Positions 1 to 8,051 of a DNA stretch of 15,375 nt are shown one piece after another. Source of the stretch: Limnohabitans sp. GTDB taxonomy: Bacteria > Pseudomonadota > Gammaproteobacteria > Burkholderiales > Burkholderiaceae_C. The stretch's first letter is position 1; each line of letters starts with the position of its first letter. Where the stretch lies: contig JALQUL010000418.1 in NCBI GenBank assembly GCA_023260735.1, positions 1 through 15,375 of the forward strand, given 5' to 3'. A model generated the notes under the pieces. It was not told the DNA's origin. It did not search any database and worked only from the letters and a program-made list of their open reading frames with translations. Made by a program: the position numbers and the translations under genes.

Positions 1-123
1 ACGCATTAACTCAAAAGGAATACGAAACTCTTTGCCGTCTGAAAAAGAAATTTCGAGAACCTTGGATTGTGAGTGCACCGTCAAAGCGACTGGTGTAGGA
101 CTATTGTGACTTAAACCGGCCAT
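1..123 (-). CDS. DUF971 (GBBH-like N-terminal domain) protein, 3' end outside window
   Basis: Only the first 41 codons are present; the gene runs off the left edge. The peptide begins MAGLSHNSPTPVALTVHSQS and continues into VLEISFSDGKEFRIPFELMR. This is the opening of the small DUF971 family, which resembles the N-terminal domain of gamma-butyrobetaine hydroxylase. The conserved part is the 'LEISFSDGKEFRIPFELMR' strand pair. The ATG at 121-123 is supported by an AAGGA Shine-Dalgarno (complement of 131-135) seven bases upstream; a second ATG at 128-130 is out of frame. Family members are about 120-140 residues, have no settled biochemical role, and have been linked to iron-sulfur or metal handling. 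In Burkholderiales this gene usually lies between an HIT gene and ubiE, and the HIT gene is indeed upstream here. Family assignment is fairly sure from the N-terminus; function is unknown. Confidence 0.8.
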   Translation of the reverse strand, partial: MAGLSHNSPTPVALTVHSQSKVLEISFSDGKEFRIPFELMR

Positions 124-243
124 AAAACATTCCTTAAAGTAGATGGTGACAAGAGTAATAGTTGACAACAACTCTTAGCCAAAATAATTTTTTTACAGTT
201 TGGATTGTCTATTAAAACCGAAGAAAAATATCAATTAGCCCTA

Positions 244-273
244 TTTCTAGTGATGGCTAACATTTTAAGTCAA
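244..273 (-). promoter_or_regulatory. Weak candidate sigma70 promoter upstream of the DUF971 gene
   Basis: On the minus strand TTGACT (complement of 268-273) lies 18 bases before TAGAAA (complement of 244-249), giving 5/6 and 4/6 matches to the -35 and -10 consensus. It sits in the 228-base gap between the HIT stop and the DUF971 start, which is longer than expected within a tight operon. A separate promoter for DUF971 and downstream genes is therefore plausible. AT-rich sequence produces such matches by chance, so this is only a candidate. Confidence 0.25.
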
Positions 274-351
274 GAATTACTCTCTCAAAATAGATGTTAC
301 TGGATTTTTATTCCTTCGATTGCTTGCAACAGAATCTTTGAGAGTTCACTA

Positions 352-858
352 TCATCTATCGGGTGGTGAGTCGATGGGGGCAAAAGGCCTTAATTCGCTG
401 AGTTTTTGCTGTAAAAGGGCATCAAGTTGAGGAAATAAAGACTGAACTTCTTGCAACTGCTGCATCGGTACCTCTCTTAAAGCCTGGCCCCAAACTGGAT
501 TGGGAAAATGGCTATCCCACTCAAATCGAGCAATAAAATGCCAATGTAGATGAGCCACCATATTTCCAAAACTAGCTAAGTTCATTTTATGCGGTTGTAA
601 CACTTTGCGCATACAACTTTCAATTATAGAAATAGCCTGCCAAGCCATTAACTGCTGCGTATAGGGCAGATCAGTCATTTCAACTACATGCTGACTCCAA
701 ATTAGTCGATAAAAGGCTGGGAAATGGGCGTCAGGGCCATTGGCATCTACTGCAATTACTCGGTAAAAAGAGTTTTCATAAAGCAAACGACCGCCCATTT
801 GTTGGCATAAAACACAATCAGCTAATTTGGTTTTTGAAGGTAATTCAGTCGTACGCAC
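352..858 (-). CDS. HIT family protein (histidine-triad nucleotide-binding fold)
   Basis: This 168-residue protein carries the histidine triad H103-L-H105-W-H107-F-I, the nucleotide-phosphate binding and catalytic signature of HIT hydrolases and transferases. It is followed by a conserved ARFEWDSHFP segment. An N-terminal C15-V-L-C18 pair could be a metal-binding remnant. There is no signal peptide or membrane segment, so a cytoplasmic enzyme acting on a nucleoside phosphate conjugate is expected; the substrate cannot be read from sequence. The start is GTG at 856-858, chosen because AAAGG lies about six bases upstream and no in-frame ATG fits better. The stop is TGA. The gene follows the FAD-linked oxidoreductase by 57 bases on the same strand with no convincing terminator between, so co-transcription is likely. 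The Trp and Phe residues around the triad fit the betaproteobacterial HIT group found beside DUF971 and ubiE. Confidence 0.9.
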   Translation of the reverse strand: MRTTELPSKTKLADCVLCQQMGGRLLYENSFYRVIAVDANGPDAHFPAFYRLIWSQHVVEMTDLPYTQQLMAWQAISIIESCMRKVLQPHKMNLASFGNMVAHLHWHFIARFEWDSHFPNPVWGQALREVPMQQLQEVQSLFPQLDALLQQKLSELRPFAPIDSPPDR

Positions 859-915
859 AACACACCTTTGTTAGCAATAAACAACAACTTTATTCAGTGC
901 TGCCCTATTAAAAAA

Positions 916-3900
916 TTAGACCAATACCCGCTCAATGCCACCCGAATTGGCTTCAAGTACATATTGCTCAAGCCAATTATCTCCTAAAATTTTCTTAGCC
1001 ATTTCGACCACAATATAGTCAGCCTCTAACAAGCCACTTTGTAAATCATCGCCAAAGCGACTCAAGCCTTGCAAACAAGCGGGACAAGAGGTAAGTATTT
1101 TTACATTTTCGGTCGGTGCCAACAATCCAGAAGCTTTTAATTGATTTTCACCTTTTTTAATTTCTCCCTCTTTACGAAAACGTACTTGTGTAGAAATATC
1201 AGGTCTATTCATCGCTAGGGTACCAGACTCTCCGCAGCAACGTTCTGACTTGATCACGCCAGGGCCTACCAAGGATTGAACTGTCTTTATTGGGTCTTGT
1301 AACTTCATAGGTGAATGACAAGGGTCATGATAAAGATAAGCCCCAGGATTGGCACTTAAAGTAATATTTTTTTCAAGTAAATACTCGTGAATATCAATAA
1401 TTCGGCAACCAGGAAAAATCTTATCAAACTCATAACCTTGCAATTGGTCATAACAAGTACCACAACTCACCACCACAGTTTTAATATCCAGGTAATTTAA
1501 AGTGTTGGCTACTCTATGAAACAGCACACGGTTATCAGTAATAATTTTGTCGGCTTTGTCAAATTGGCCAGAGCCTTTTTGTGGATATCCACAACATAAA
1601 TAACCAGGAGGTAAAACCGTTTGTACTCCCGCATGCCATAACATAGCTTGAGTGGCTAATCCTACTTGTGAAAACAAGCGCTCTGAACCACAACCCGGAA
1701 AATAAAACACAGCCTCTGTTTCTGCATTAGTGGTTTTAGGATTACGTATGACGGGTACATAATTTTTATCATCAATATCGAGTAATGCCCTAGCAGTTTT
1801 TTTAGGCAAGCCACCTGGCAATTTTTTATTAATAAAATGGATCACCTGCTCTTTGATTGGAGCCGTTCCTACGGTAGCAGGAGGCTGTTTAGTTTGACGC
1901 TTGGCTACCAATTTTAAAATATCATGGGCAATTCTTTGCACTTGCATACCCACACCAACCATTGCCGTACGGGCTAATTTAATAGTTTGGGGATTGGTAG
2001 CATTCAGCATCAACATAGCGGCACTACCTGCAGGCCTAAAACTTTTTTTACCCATTTTGCGCAATAAATTACGCATATTCATGGACACATCACCAAAATC
2101 AATATTGACAGGACAAGGGTTAAAACACTTGTGACAAACCGTGCAATGATCGGCTACATCTTCAAACTCTTCCCAATGCCTAATACTCACACCACGACGA
2201 GTTTGTTCTTCGTATAAAAACGCCTCTACTAAAAGCGAGGTTGCCAAAATTTTATTGCGCGGACTATAAAGTAAGTTAGCCCTAGGTACGTGGGTGGCGC
2301 ATACTGGTTTACATTTTCCACATCGTAAACAGTCTTTTACGCTATCTGAAATAGCCCCAATATCGCTTTGTTTCATGATTAAAGACTCATGCCCCATCAA
2401 ACCAAAGCTTGGTGTATAAGCATGACTTAAATCGCTGTTATAGGTAAACGCAGGCGCTAATTGAGTGGCATTATTACTGGCTAAATTCACTCCAGTAGGC
2501 CTTGAAGAGCGCATTAATTTGCCCTTATTAAAATGCCCATCAGGATCGACTTTAGCTTTGTATTTTAAAAATGGTGCTAATTCTGCATCCGTTAAAAATT
2601 CTAATTTAGTAATGCCAATTCCATGTTCACCAGACACTACCCCATCGAGCGAACGGGCTAAAGTCATAATGCGTTTGACGGCACCATGGGCACTTTGCAA
2701 CATTTCATAGTCATCACTATTAACAGGTATATTGGTGTGTACATTACCATCACCCGCATGCATATGTAGCGCTACCCACACTCTGCCTTTTAAAACCTGT
2801 TTGTGGATTTTATTACACTCCTCTAAAATAGGCGCAAATGCATTTCCCGTAAAAATTGTGCGCAAGGTATCTCGTATTTGTACCTTCCAACTTGCTCTTA
2901 AATCATGAGATTGAAGAACTTCAAAATAGCGATCAATTTGAGCTAACCATAAAGCCCATTCTTGTCGTACAGTGTTCAGCATTTGAATAGCTTGATCCAC
3001 ACGCTCTGCTAATAACTCAGGAGACTCCAATGGAGAACCATCTTCTTGCCTACCCAAAGGCAAATGCTCTTGCTCTAGAAAGGTGATTAAAGCGTCGCAC
3101 AAGGCAATCTTATTTTGCAGACTCAATTCAATATTAATACGCTCAATACCGTCAGTATATTCCGCCATGCGCGGCAACGGAATGACCACGTCCTCATTAA
3201 TTTTAAACGCATTGGTATGCTTACTAATGGCGGCAGTACGCTTGCGATCAAGCCAGAATTTTTTTCTAGCTTCGGGGTTAATGGCCACAAAACCCTCACC
3301 TTGCCTAGAATTAGCAATACGAATCACTTCACTAGTGACTCTGGCTACTTCATCTGCGTTATCGCCACTAATATCGCCAAACAACACCATTTTTGGCAAG
3401 CCATTACCTTTACCACTGGCAATAGCTCTTTTAGACTTAGTGGTATAACCAACGGCTTTTAAATAACGATCATCTAGGTGCTCAAGACCTGCCAACATCA
3501 CACCCGATGATTTTTGTTCTTTAAATAAAAGATCTTTAATTTCAACAATACTAGGAACTGCTTCTTTGGCGCTACCAAAGAACTCTAGACACACGGTTCG
3601 GGTGTGAACTGGCATGCGATGCACAATCCATCTTGCACTAGTAATAAGACCATCACAGCCTTCTTTTTGTACACCAGGCAAGCCACTTAAAAATTTATCC
3701 GTAACGTCTTTCCCCAGACCTTCTTTGCGGAAGCTTTGACCAGTGGCTTCAATAAAATCAGTATGGCTTAAGGTTTTGCCATCGGCTTCAAAATATCGAA
3801 GTTCAAAACGAACATTTTCGGCATCATGAATTTTGCCTAAATTATGGTTCAACCTAATCACTTCTAACCATTTAGCATCAGGGGTAACCATGCGCCAGCT

Positions 3901-4863
3901 GGCTAAATTATCAAGAGCTGTGCCCCATAAAACCGCTTTTTTACCACCTGCATTCATTGCAATATTACCGCCAACACAAGAAGCTTCTGCAGAGGTAGGG
4001 TCAACCGCAAAAACAAAACCAGCTCGCTCGGCCGCATCAGAAACACGTTGTGTTACGACACCCGCTTCTGTGTAAATGGTAGCTACTTCTTGATCTACGC
4101 CAGGCAACCTCACCATTTCAACCTCAGAAATAGCTTCTAATTTTTCGGTGTTAATAACCGCACTTTTCCAAGTTAAAGGTACTGCACCACCTGTGTAACC
4201 AGTGCCACCTCCCCTTGGTATAACCGTGAGTTTTAATGCAATACATGCCTTTACCAAACTGGCCATCTCAGCTTCCGAATCTGGAGTTAAAACCACAAAT
4301 GGATATTCAACCCGCCAATCAGTTGCATCAGTTACATGGCTTACTCGGCTTAGGCCATCAAACTTAATATTGTCTTTACGAGTATGTTTGGCAAATAATT
4401 TAGCGGCTGTTTCTCGTAATTGGGCGACCTCGGTAAACATCAAATCAAATTGTTTGACAGCATAACGGGCAAGCGTTATCAGTTCACCGACTAATTTGTC
4501 GCGGTCTTGATCAATTAAAGGATCACGCCTTTTATCCATTTCATGCAAACGATGTTCAAGCGCAACTACCAAGGCTCTATGACGCTCGGGATTATCAATT
4601 AAATCGTCATGTAAATAGGGGTTTCTTTGCACAACCCAGATATCGCCTAATACCTCGTAAAGCATACGAGCCGAGCGACCTGTGCGGCGTTCATGACGCA
4701 ACTGATTAAGTAAGTTCCAAGCTTGCTCGCCCAACAAGCGAACCACAATTTCACGATCCGAAAAAGAGGTGTAATTATAAGGGATTTCGCGAATACGCTC
4801 GGCAGGTTCAATTGAATGAAGGGCCGGAAATAATGGGTTCTTAATCTCGATTGGGGCGTTCAT
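916..4863 (-). CDS. Giant FAD-binding and Fe-S oxidoreductase (DUF3683 N-terminus; D-2-hydroxyacid dehydrogenase type)
   Basis: A single 1315-residue chain fuses a GlcD/Dld-like flavoprotein to a GlcF-like iron-sulfur protein. Residues 1 to about 165 form an N-terminal extension (DUF3683 type) with EIPYNYTSFSDREIV. About 185-430 is the FAD_binding_4 domain, with PRGGGTGYTGG at 216-226 and GGNIAMNAGG at 298-307. About 490-785 is the FAD-oxidase C-terminal domain, with HMHAGDGNVH at 700-709 and GEHGIG at 745-750, the expected metal and 2-hydroxyacid site. Two [4Fe-4S] motifs follow (C845, C848, C851, C855 and C907, C910, C913, C917), then two CCG domains (C1058 with C1090-C1091; C1182 with C1209-C1210). 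By family it should oxidise a D-2-hydroxyacid such as D-lactate, glycolate or D-2-hydroxyglutarate and pass electrons through Fe-S clusters, probably to quinone. The exact substrate is unknown. The ATG at 4861-4863 has no clear Shine-Dalgarno but matches the start I recall for this family. It is about 300 residues longer than E. coli YdiJ. Confidence 0.93.
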   Translation of the reverse strand: MNAPIEIKNPLFPALHSIEPAERIREIPYNYTSFSDREIVVRLLGEQAWNLLNQLRHERRTGRSARMLYEVLGDIWVVQRNPYLHDDLIDNPERHRALVVALEHRLHEMDKRRDPLIDQDRDKLVGELITLARYAVKQFDLMFTEVAQLRETAAKLFAKHTRKDNIKFDGLSRVSHVTDATDWRVEYPFVVLTPDSEAEMASLVKACIALKLTVIPRGGGTGYTGGAVPLTWKSAVINTEKLEAISEVEMVRLPGVDQEVATIYTEAGVVTQRVSDAAERAGFVFAVDPTSAEASCVGGNIAMNAGGKKAVLWGTALDNLASWRMVTPDAKWLEVIRLNHNLGKIHDAENVRFELRYFEADGKTLSHTDFIEATGQSFRKEGLGKDVTDKFLSGLPGVQKEGCDGLITSARWIVHRMPVHTRTVCLEFFGSAKEAVPSIVEIKDLLFKEQKSSGVMLAGLEHLDDRYLKAVGYTTKSKRAIASGKGNGLPKMVLFGDISGDNADEVARVTSEVIRIANSRQGEGFVAINPEARKKFWLDRKRTAAISKHTNAFKINEDVVIPLPRMAEYTDGIERINIELSLQNKIALCDALITFLEQEHLPLGRQEDGSPLESPELLAERVDQAIQMLNTVRQEWALWLAQIDRYFEVLQSHDLRASWKVQIRDTLRTIFTGNAFAPILEECNKIHKQVLKGRVWVALHMHAGDGNVHTNIPVNSDDYEMLQSAHGAVKRIMTLARSLDGVVSGEHGIGITKLEFLTDAELAPFLKYKAKVDPDGHFNKGKLMRSSRPTGVNLASNNATQLAPAFTYNSDLSHAYTPSFGLMGHESLIMKQSDIGAISDSVKDCLRCGKCKPVCATHVPRANLLYSPRNKILATSLLVEAFLYEEQTRRGVSIRHWEEFEDVADHCTVCHKCFNPCPVNIDFGDVSMNMRNLLRKMGKKSFRPAGSAAMLMLNATNPQTIKLARTAMVGVGMQVQRIAHDILKLVAKRQTKQPPATVGTAPIKEQVIHFINKKLPGGLPKKTARALLDIDDKNYVPVIRNPKTTNAETEAVFYFPGCGSERLFSQVGLATQAMLWHAGVQTVLPPGYLCCGYPQKGSGQFDKADKIITDNRVLFHRVANTLNYLDIKTVVVSCGTCYDQLQGYEFDKIFPGCRIIDIHEYLLEKNITLSANPGAYLYHDPCHSPMKLQDPIKTVQSLVGPGVIKSERCCGESGTLAMNRPDISTQVRFRKEGEIKKGENQLKASGLLAPTENVKILTSCPACLQGLSRFGDDLQSGLLEADYIVVEMAKKILGDNWLEQYVLEANSGGIERVLV

Positions 4864-4866
4864 GAT

Positions 4867-4904
4867 GTCAAAATGCGACTGCAGCTAGTCAAAATGTGTC
4901 AATG
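4867..4904 (-). repeat. Helically phased GTCAAAATG direct repeats, possible operator
   Basis: GTCAAAATG occurs at 4867-4875 and 4888-4896, exactly 21 bp apart. A shortened form, GTCAATG, lies at 4898-4904, a further 10 bp on. Read on the gene strand, these are CATTTTGAC, CATTTTGAC and CATTGAC. Spacing of one and two helical turns puts the copies on one face of the DNA. The array ends 3 bases before the oxidoreductase start codon, so a protein bound here would block transcription or translation initiation. The identity of any regulator is unknown. Confidence 0.4.
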
Positions 4905-5124
4905 TCCGATATTACCGCAGTGCAGCATAACCTTATGTCTGTAGTGTTAATCTTTTTCAGTTTAATTACTCATTTAAACAAATTTGAGACAATTCTGTTA
5001 CAAATTTCTTTTTCTCGCATTTTTATTCAGCGCAACCGCACTCTACAACATTGTATTTTTTCTGCATAAAGTACAAGATAAATCAGCTAGTCAACACTTA
5101 AAACTATGCAAAAATACAGCTAGA
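4882..5124 (+). repeat. Three dispersed CAGCTAG elements in the divergent region
   Basis: CAGCTAG occurs at 4882-4888, 5084-5090 and 5118-5124, all in the same orientation. The first two extend to an 11-base identity, CAGCTAGTCAA (4882-4892 and 5084-5094). One copy lies near each gene start, and the third lies 24 bases before the phosphodiesterase ATG. They may be sites for one regulator acting on both genes. No protein in the window is an obvious candidate for that regulator. Confidence 0.35.
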
Positions 5125-5148
5125 ACTAATTAAGATTAAAACTCCAAC

Positions 5149-5952
5149 ATGAACTCTGCAGCACCACTTTCCAACTCTCAAAAAAACTCCTTCAAGGTTT
5201 CAGCTCACAACTGGCCCTACCCTTTTTGGATTGCACACCGTGGTGCCGGTAAATTAGCACCAGAAAATACCCTCGCCGCTTTTAGGCTAGGGGCGAGTTA
5301 TGGCTACACCATGTTTGAATGTGATGTGAAGCTAAGCCTAGATGAACAAGCATTTTTATTACATGATGACACCCTAGAGCGCACCAGCAACGGCCAAGGC
5401 GTTGGTGGCAACTTGAACTTATCTCAGCTTATACAATTAGATGCGGGTAGTTGGCATTCCAGAACTTATGCCGGAGAGCCTCTAGCCACCTTAAATGCCG
5501 TTAGTGCATTTTGCCAAAAGAATGATTTTTTTATTAATCTAGAAATTAAACCCAGCCCCAATTTAGATTTTAAAACAGGCGAGCTAGTAGGCTTAATGGC
5601 TATGCAAATGTGGCAAGACTGTGCCATACCACCTTTTTTAAGCTCATTTCAAATTGATGCTTTAAGAGGAGCTCAAAAAACTGCTCCCAACTTGCCTAGA
5701 GGCCTATTACTTGAGCATCTCAATGATGATTGGTTAGGTATGGCGAAAGAACTTGAATGCTGCGCCGTTATTTGTGACCATGAATTCTGGACCGAACAAG
5801 CCATTCACTTAGCCAAAGCAAATGGCTTTAAAACCTTAAGTTACACCCCTAACACTCTTGATGCAGTACAAAGACTCATTGATTTTGGCATTGAAGGCAT
5901 TATTACTGACCGAGTTGATTTATTCTCTGCAGCAAAGCCAATCAAAACATAA
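5149..5952 (+). CDS. ugpQ: Glycerophosphodiester phosphodiesterase, cytoplasmic UgpQ type
   Basis: This 267-residue protein has the GDPD TIM-barrel signature. It shows AHRGAGKLAPENTLAAF with H30, R31, E39 and N40; F-E57-C-D59 for metal binding; the H72-D73 pair; LEIKP with E132 and K134; and the closing strand GIEGIITDRVD at 247-257. By family it hydrolyses glycerophosphodiesters such as glycerophosphocholine or glycerophosphoethanolamine to sn-glycerol 3-phosphate and an alcohol, using a divalent metal. There is no signal peptide, so it fits the cytoplasmic UgpQ branch (E. coli UgpQ is 247 residues) rather than periplasmic GlpQ. The ATG at 5149 is preceded by AT-rich sequence without a clear Shine-Dalgarno; the first 20 residues are poorly conserved, so a later start cannot be fully excluded. 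It stands alone on the plus strand with no ugp transporter genes beside it. Confidence 0.92.
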   Translation: MNSAAPLSNSQKNSFKVSAHNWPYPFWIAHRGAGKLAPENTLAAFRLGASYGYTMFECDVKLSLDEQAFLLHDDTLERTSNGQGVGGNLNLSQLIQLDAGSWHSRTYAGEPLATLNAVSAFCQKNDFFINLEIKPSPNLDFKTGELVGLMAMQMWQDCAIPPFLSSFQIDALRGAQKTAPNLPRGLLLEHLNDDWLGMAKELECCAVICDHEFWTEQAIHLAKANGFKTLSYTPNTLDAVQRLIDFGIEGIITDRVDLFSAAKPIKT

Positions 5953-5978
5953 AATAGCCCAAAGCAATAACTGCTTAA

Positions 5979-8051
5979 TTAAAAACTCAAGCCACCTGTT
6001 CTAGTGACCTTAAATTTAAGGGCATTGCTAAAAACAACTTCGTTGGGTAGCACCAAATGCAAAATAGTTTTAGCACGTGTTATACCTGTATAAAGCAATT
6101 CTCTGTTTAACACCAGAGAATGTTTATCTGGTAATACTAAACACACCTGATTAAACTCAGAGCCTTGCGATTTATGTACAGTCATGGCAAATACACTTTC
6201 TACAGACTCAAGCCTAGAGGGCAATACCCATTGAATCACATTGTCAGCTCCTAAAAAAGCAACTTTCAGCACCCCCTCTTTTGGTAAGCACAGGCCCACA
6301 TCACCATTCATTAGTTTTAAATGATAATTATTTTGGGTCACCATTACTGGCCTACCAACAAACCATTGTAAATTTGGAAAACCCAAACTCTGGGTAATAA
6401 TTCGATTCAAGTTCATTACGCCCCAAGGGCCTTCTCGCACAGCACATAAAACCTGAAATTGGCTAAATGCTTTTAATAAATACATGGCTTGTTCATCATC
6501 ACACGATCCTATAACGTCATATTTTGACGCTATATAAGGAATCATTTTATCTAACCAGTCTTGCCAAGCAGTTTTAAATAGCTTATTTAATTCAGCGTTA
6601 TAAGCCTGAGAAGGCTTGTAAACCATAATTTTATCTTGTGCTGATTGCCCTTTTGTTTGCAACTCTTGCAAATCAAAATCATACCCCTTATTAATCGCCC
6701 TAGAAATTTGACCAATTTGACTATCGGAGGTAAAACGGTAGCTATCTGTTAGCATTACAATTTGTTGTGACAATAAATCGGCTTTAGAGGAATGATAAGC
6801 ACGCCATTTATACACATCTTGCCCTGTCATTTTTTTAATCCACTCTACAGTGGACCAAGAATAAAAACCAAATTCAGCCTTTGTACAAAGCTGCCCCATA
6901 ACAGCACCCGCCTCAACAGAAGCCAGTTGATCTTTGTCACCTAATAAAATCAGTTTCGCATGGATTGGAACTGCTAGCATTAAACGGGCCATCATTTGCA
7001 AATCAATCATGGAGGCTTCATCTACCAATACAATATCAAAGGGTAGCTCGGGAGCCTGATAATGCGGTTGATGCGGTTTAATTTCAAGCAATTTATGCAA
7101 TGTTTGTGCGGGTGTTAATACCTCTTGCGAAAACTTTAATGGTTGAGGTAATTTCTCTAAAGCACTTTGCATTGATTCATTTAAACGTGCTGAGGCTTTA
7201 CCAGTGGGCGCAGCTAAAGCAATTTTTAAACTTTTCTTGTTTCTTTTTGCTTGATTGAGTAAAAGCGCTAACAACTTGGTAACTGTCGTGGTTTTACCAG
7301 TACCAGGTCCCCCCGTAATAATTGTAAAATTAGCTCTGCTTGCAATGGCACATGCCACTTTTTGCCAATCTGGATTAGCTTCTTCATTAGAAATATTGGG
7401 ACGATTAGAAGCAAATAATAAATCAAGCATTTCTATTAGATTATCAGTATCTTGATCTGCTTGCTGAGGAGTAGTTAATCTTGCATAAATTGAATTTTTA
7501 ATGATTTGTTCAGCATAAAAATTACGTCTTAAATAAAGCTTGTTATTGTCCAACACCAACGGGCTGTTGTCACCCTTTATCCAAGGACAAGAAACGGCAA
7601 ATTGGGCTAAATTTTCTGGAATAAGTGATTTTGCTTTTGACTCCAAACCCAAAGTTAACAAAGGTCTTTTTTGCAACGCTGTTAAATCTAAGCAAGCATG
7701 GCCTCGACTAAACTGATAACTCACCATGCAGGCTAATAAATGATGTTCTACATACTCACTTGCTTGATGGGCTTGTAAAAAATCTGCTAGTGCTTTATCT
7801 AATCGACTAAAGGGTAACTTATACACTTCATCTGCTTCTTGATTGGCTTGTGCAACTGTAGAAACTTCAGTTTTAACCAAAGCTTGTATATCTATAAATG
7901 AGTATGGCTCAGCCTTGATCAAATCCTCAAATTGCTGTTCTGATTCTTCAGTTTGCTGATTAGCCCATTCTTGATATTTTTCAAAATCTTCTGCCCAATC
8001 GGGGCTAAATTTTGGCTCAATCGAATTCGAATTCATCACTTGATTCATCAT
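5979..8051 (-). CDS. recD: RecD, RecBCD enzyme alpha subunit (5'-3' helicase)
   Basis: This 690-residue superfamily 1B helicase is the fast 5'-3' motor of exonuclease V. An N-terminal domain of about 1-220 precedes Walker A GGPGTGKT (247-254). Then come APTGKASARL (about 281-290), Walker B VDEAS (343-347), motif III LLGDKDQLASVEAG (about 369-382), SYRF near 437-440, HKSQGSEF (626-633) and ELLYTGITRAK (651-661). All the key ATPase residues are present. E. coli RecD has 608 residues; the extra length is spread over the N-terminus and the 390-430 and 500-530 stretches. The start ATG at 8049-8051 overlaps the recB stop as TAATG, and AGGA (complement of 8057-8060) lies five bases upstream, inside the recB end. 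A second ATG follows at once and is equally possible. Translational coupling to recB is expected. It is the last gene of the operon. Confidence 0.96.
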   Translation of the reverse strand: MMNQVMNSNSIEPKFSPDWAEDFEKYQEWANQQTEESEQQFEDLIKAEPYSFIDIQALVKTEVSTVAQANQEADEVYKLPFSRLDKALADFLQAHQASEYVEHHLLACMVSYQFSRGHACLDLTALQKRPLLTLGLESKAKSLIPENLAQFAVSCPWIKGDNSPLVLDNNKLYLRRNFYAEQIIKNSIYARLTTPQQADQDTDNLIEMLDLLFASNRPNISNEEANPDWQKVACAIASRANFTIITGGPGTGKTTTVTKLLALLLNQAKRNKKSLKIALAAPTGKASARLNESMQSALEKLPQPLKFSQEVLTPAQTLHKLLEIKPHQPHYQAPELPFDIVLVDEASMIDLQMMARLMLAVPIHAKLILLGDKDQLASVEAGAVMGQLCTKAEFGFYSWSTVEWIKKMTGQDVYKWRAYHSSKADLLSQQIVMLTDSYRFTSDSQIGQISRAINKGYDFDLQELQTKGQSAQDKIMVYKPSQAYNAELNKLFKTAWQDWLDKMIPYIASKYDVIGSCDDEQAMYLLKAFSQFQVLCAVREGPWGVMNLNRIITQSLGFPNLQWFVGRPVMVTQNNYHLKLMNGDVGLCLPKEGVLKVAFLGADNVIQWVLPSRLESVESVFAMTVHKSQGSEFNQVCLVLPDKHSLVLNRELLYTGITRAKTILHLVLPNEVVFSNALKFKVTRTGGLSF

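Larger units (their letters stand above)
4864..5148. promoter_or_regulatory. Divergent intergenic control region between the oxidoreductase and ugpQ-type genes
   Basis: These 285 AT-rich bases separate two divergently transcribed genes and must hold both promoters. No strong sigma70 promoter stands out on either strand. A weak plus-strand TTGTAT at 5051-5056 has only a poor -10 partner near 5074. Visible elements are a GTCAAAATG pair near the oxidoreductase start, three CAGCTAG copies, an inverted repeat CATAA-CC-TTATG at 4926-4937, and an ACAAATTT pair at 4978-4985 and 5000-5007. Neither flanking start codon has a good Shine-Dalgarno. No ORF of note is seen here. Confidence 0.5.

Noticed and set aside
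162..190. Plus-strand TTGACA with a 17-base spacer to TAATTT, a possible rightward promoter
   Set aside because: The -10 is poor and the strand leads only into antisense of the HIT gene with no ORF or RNA structure; likely chance in AT-rich DNA.
876..894. AATAAA/TTTATT inverted repeat between the oxidoreductase and HIT genes
   Set aside because: The stem is all A-T with a 7-base loop and would be unstable; not a terminator.
3083..3462. Long plus-strand open frames inside the oxidoreductase gene
   Set aside because: They lie antisense to a strongly conserved coding region, have no family resemblance or ribosome site, and are shadows of the real gene.
5961..5976. Small inverted repeat AAGCA/TGCTT between the convergent phosphodiesterase and recD stops
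   Set aside because: Only a 5-bp stem with two G-C pairs and no clean T-run on either strand; too weak to call a terminator, although one would be expected here.
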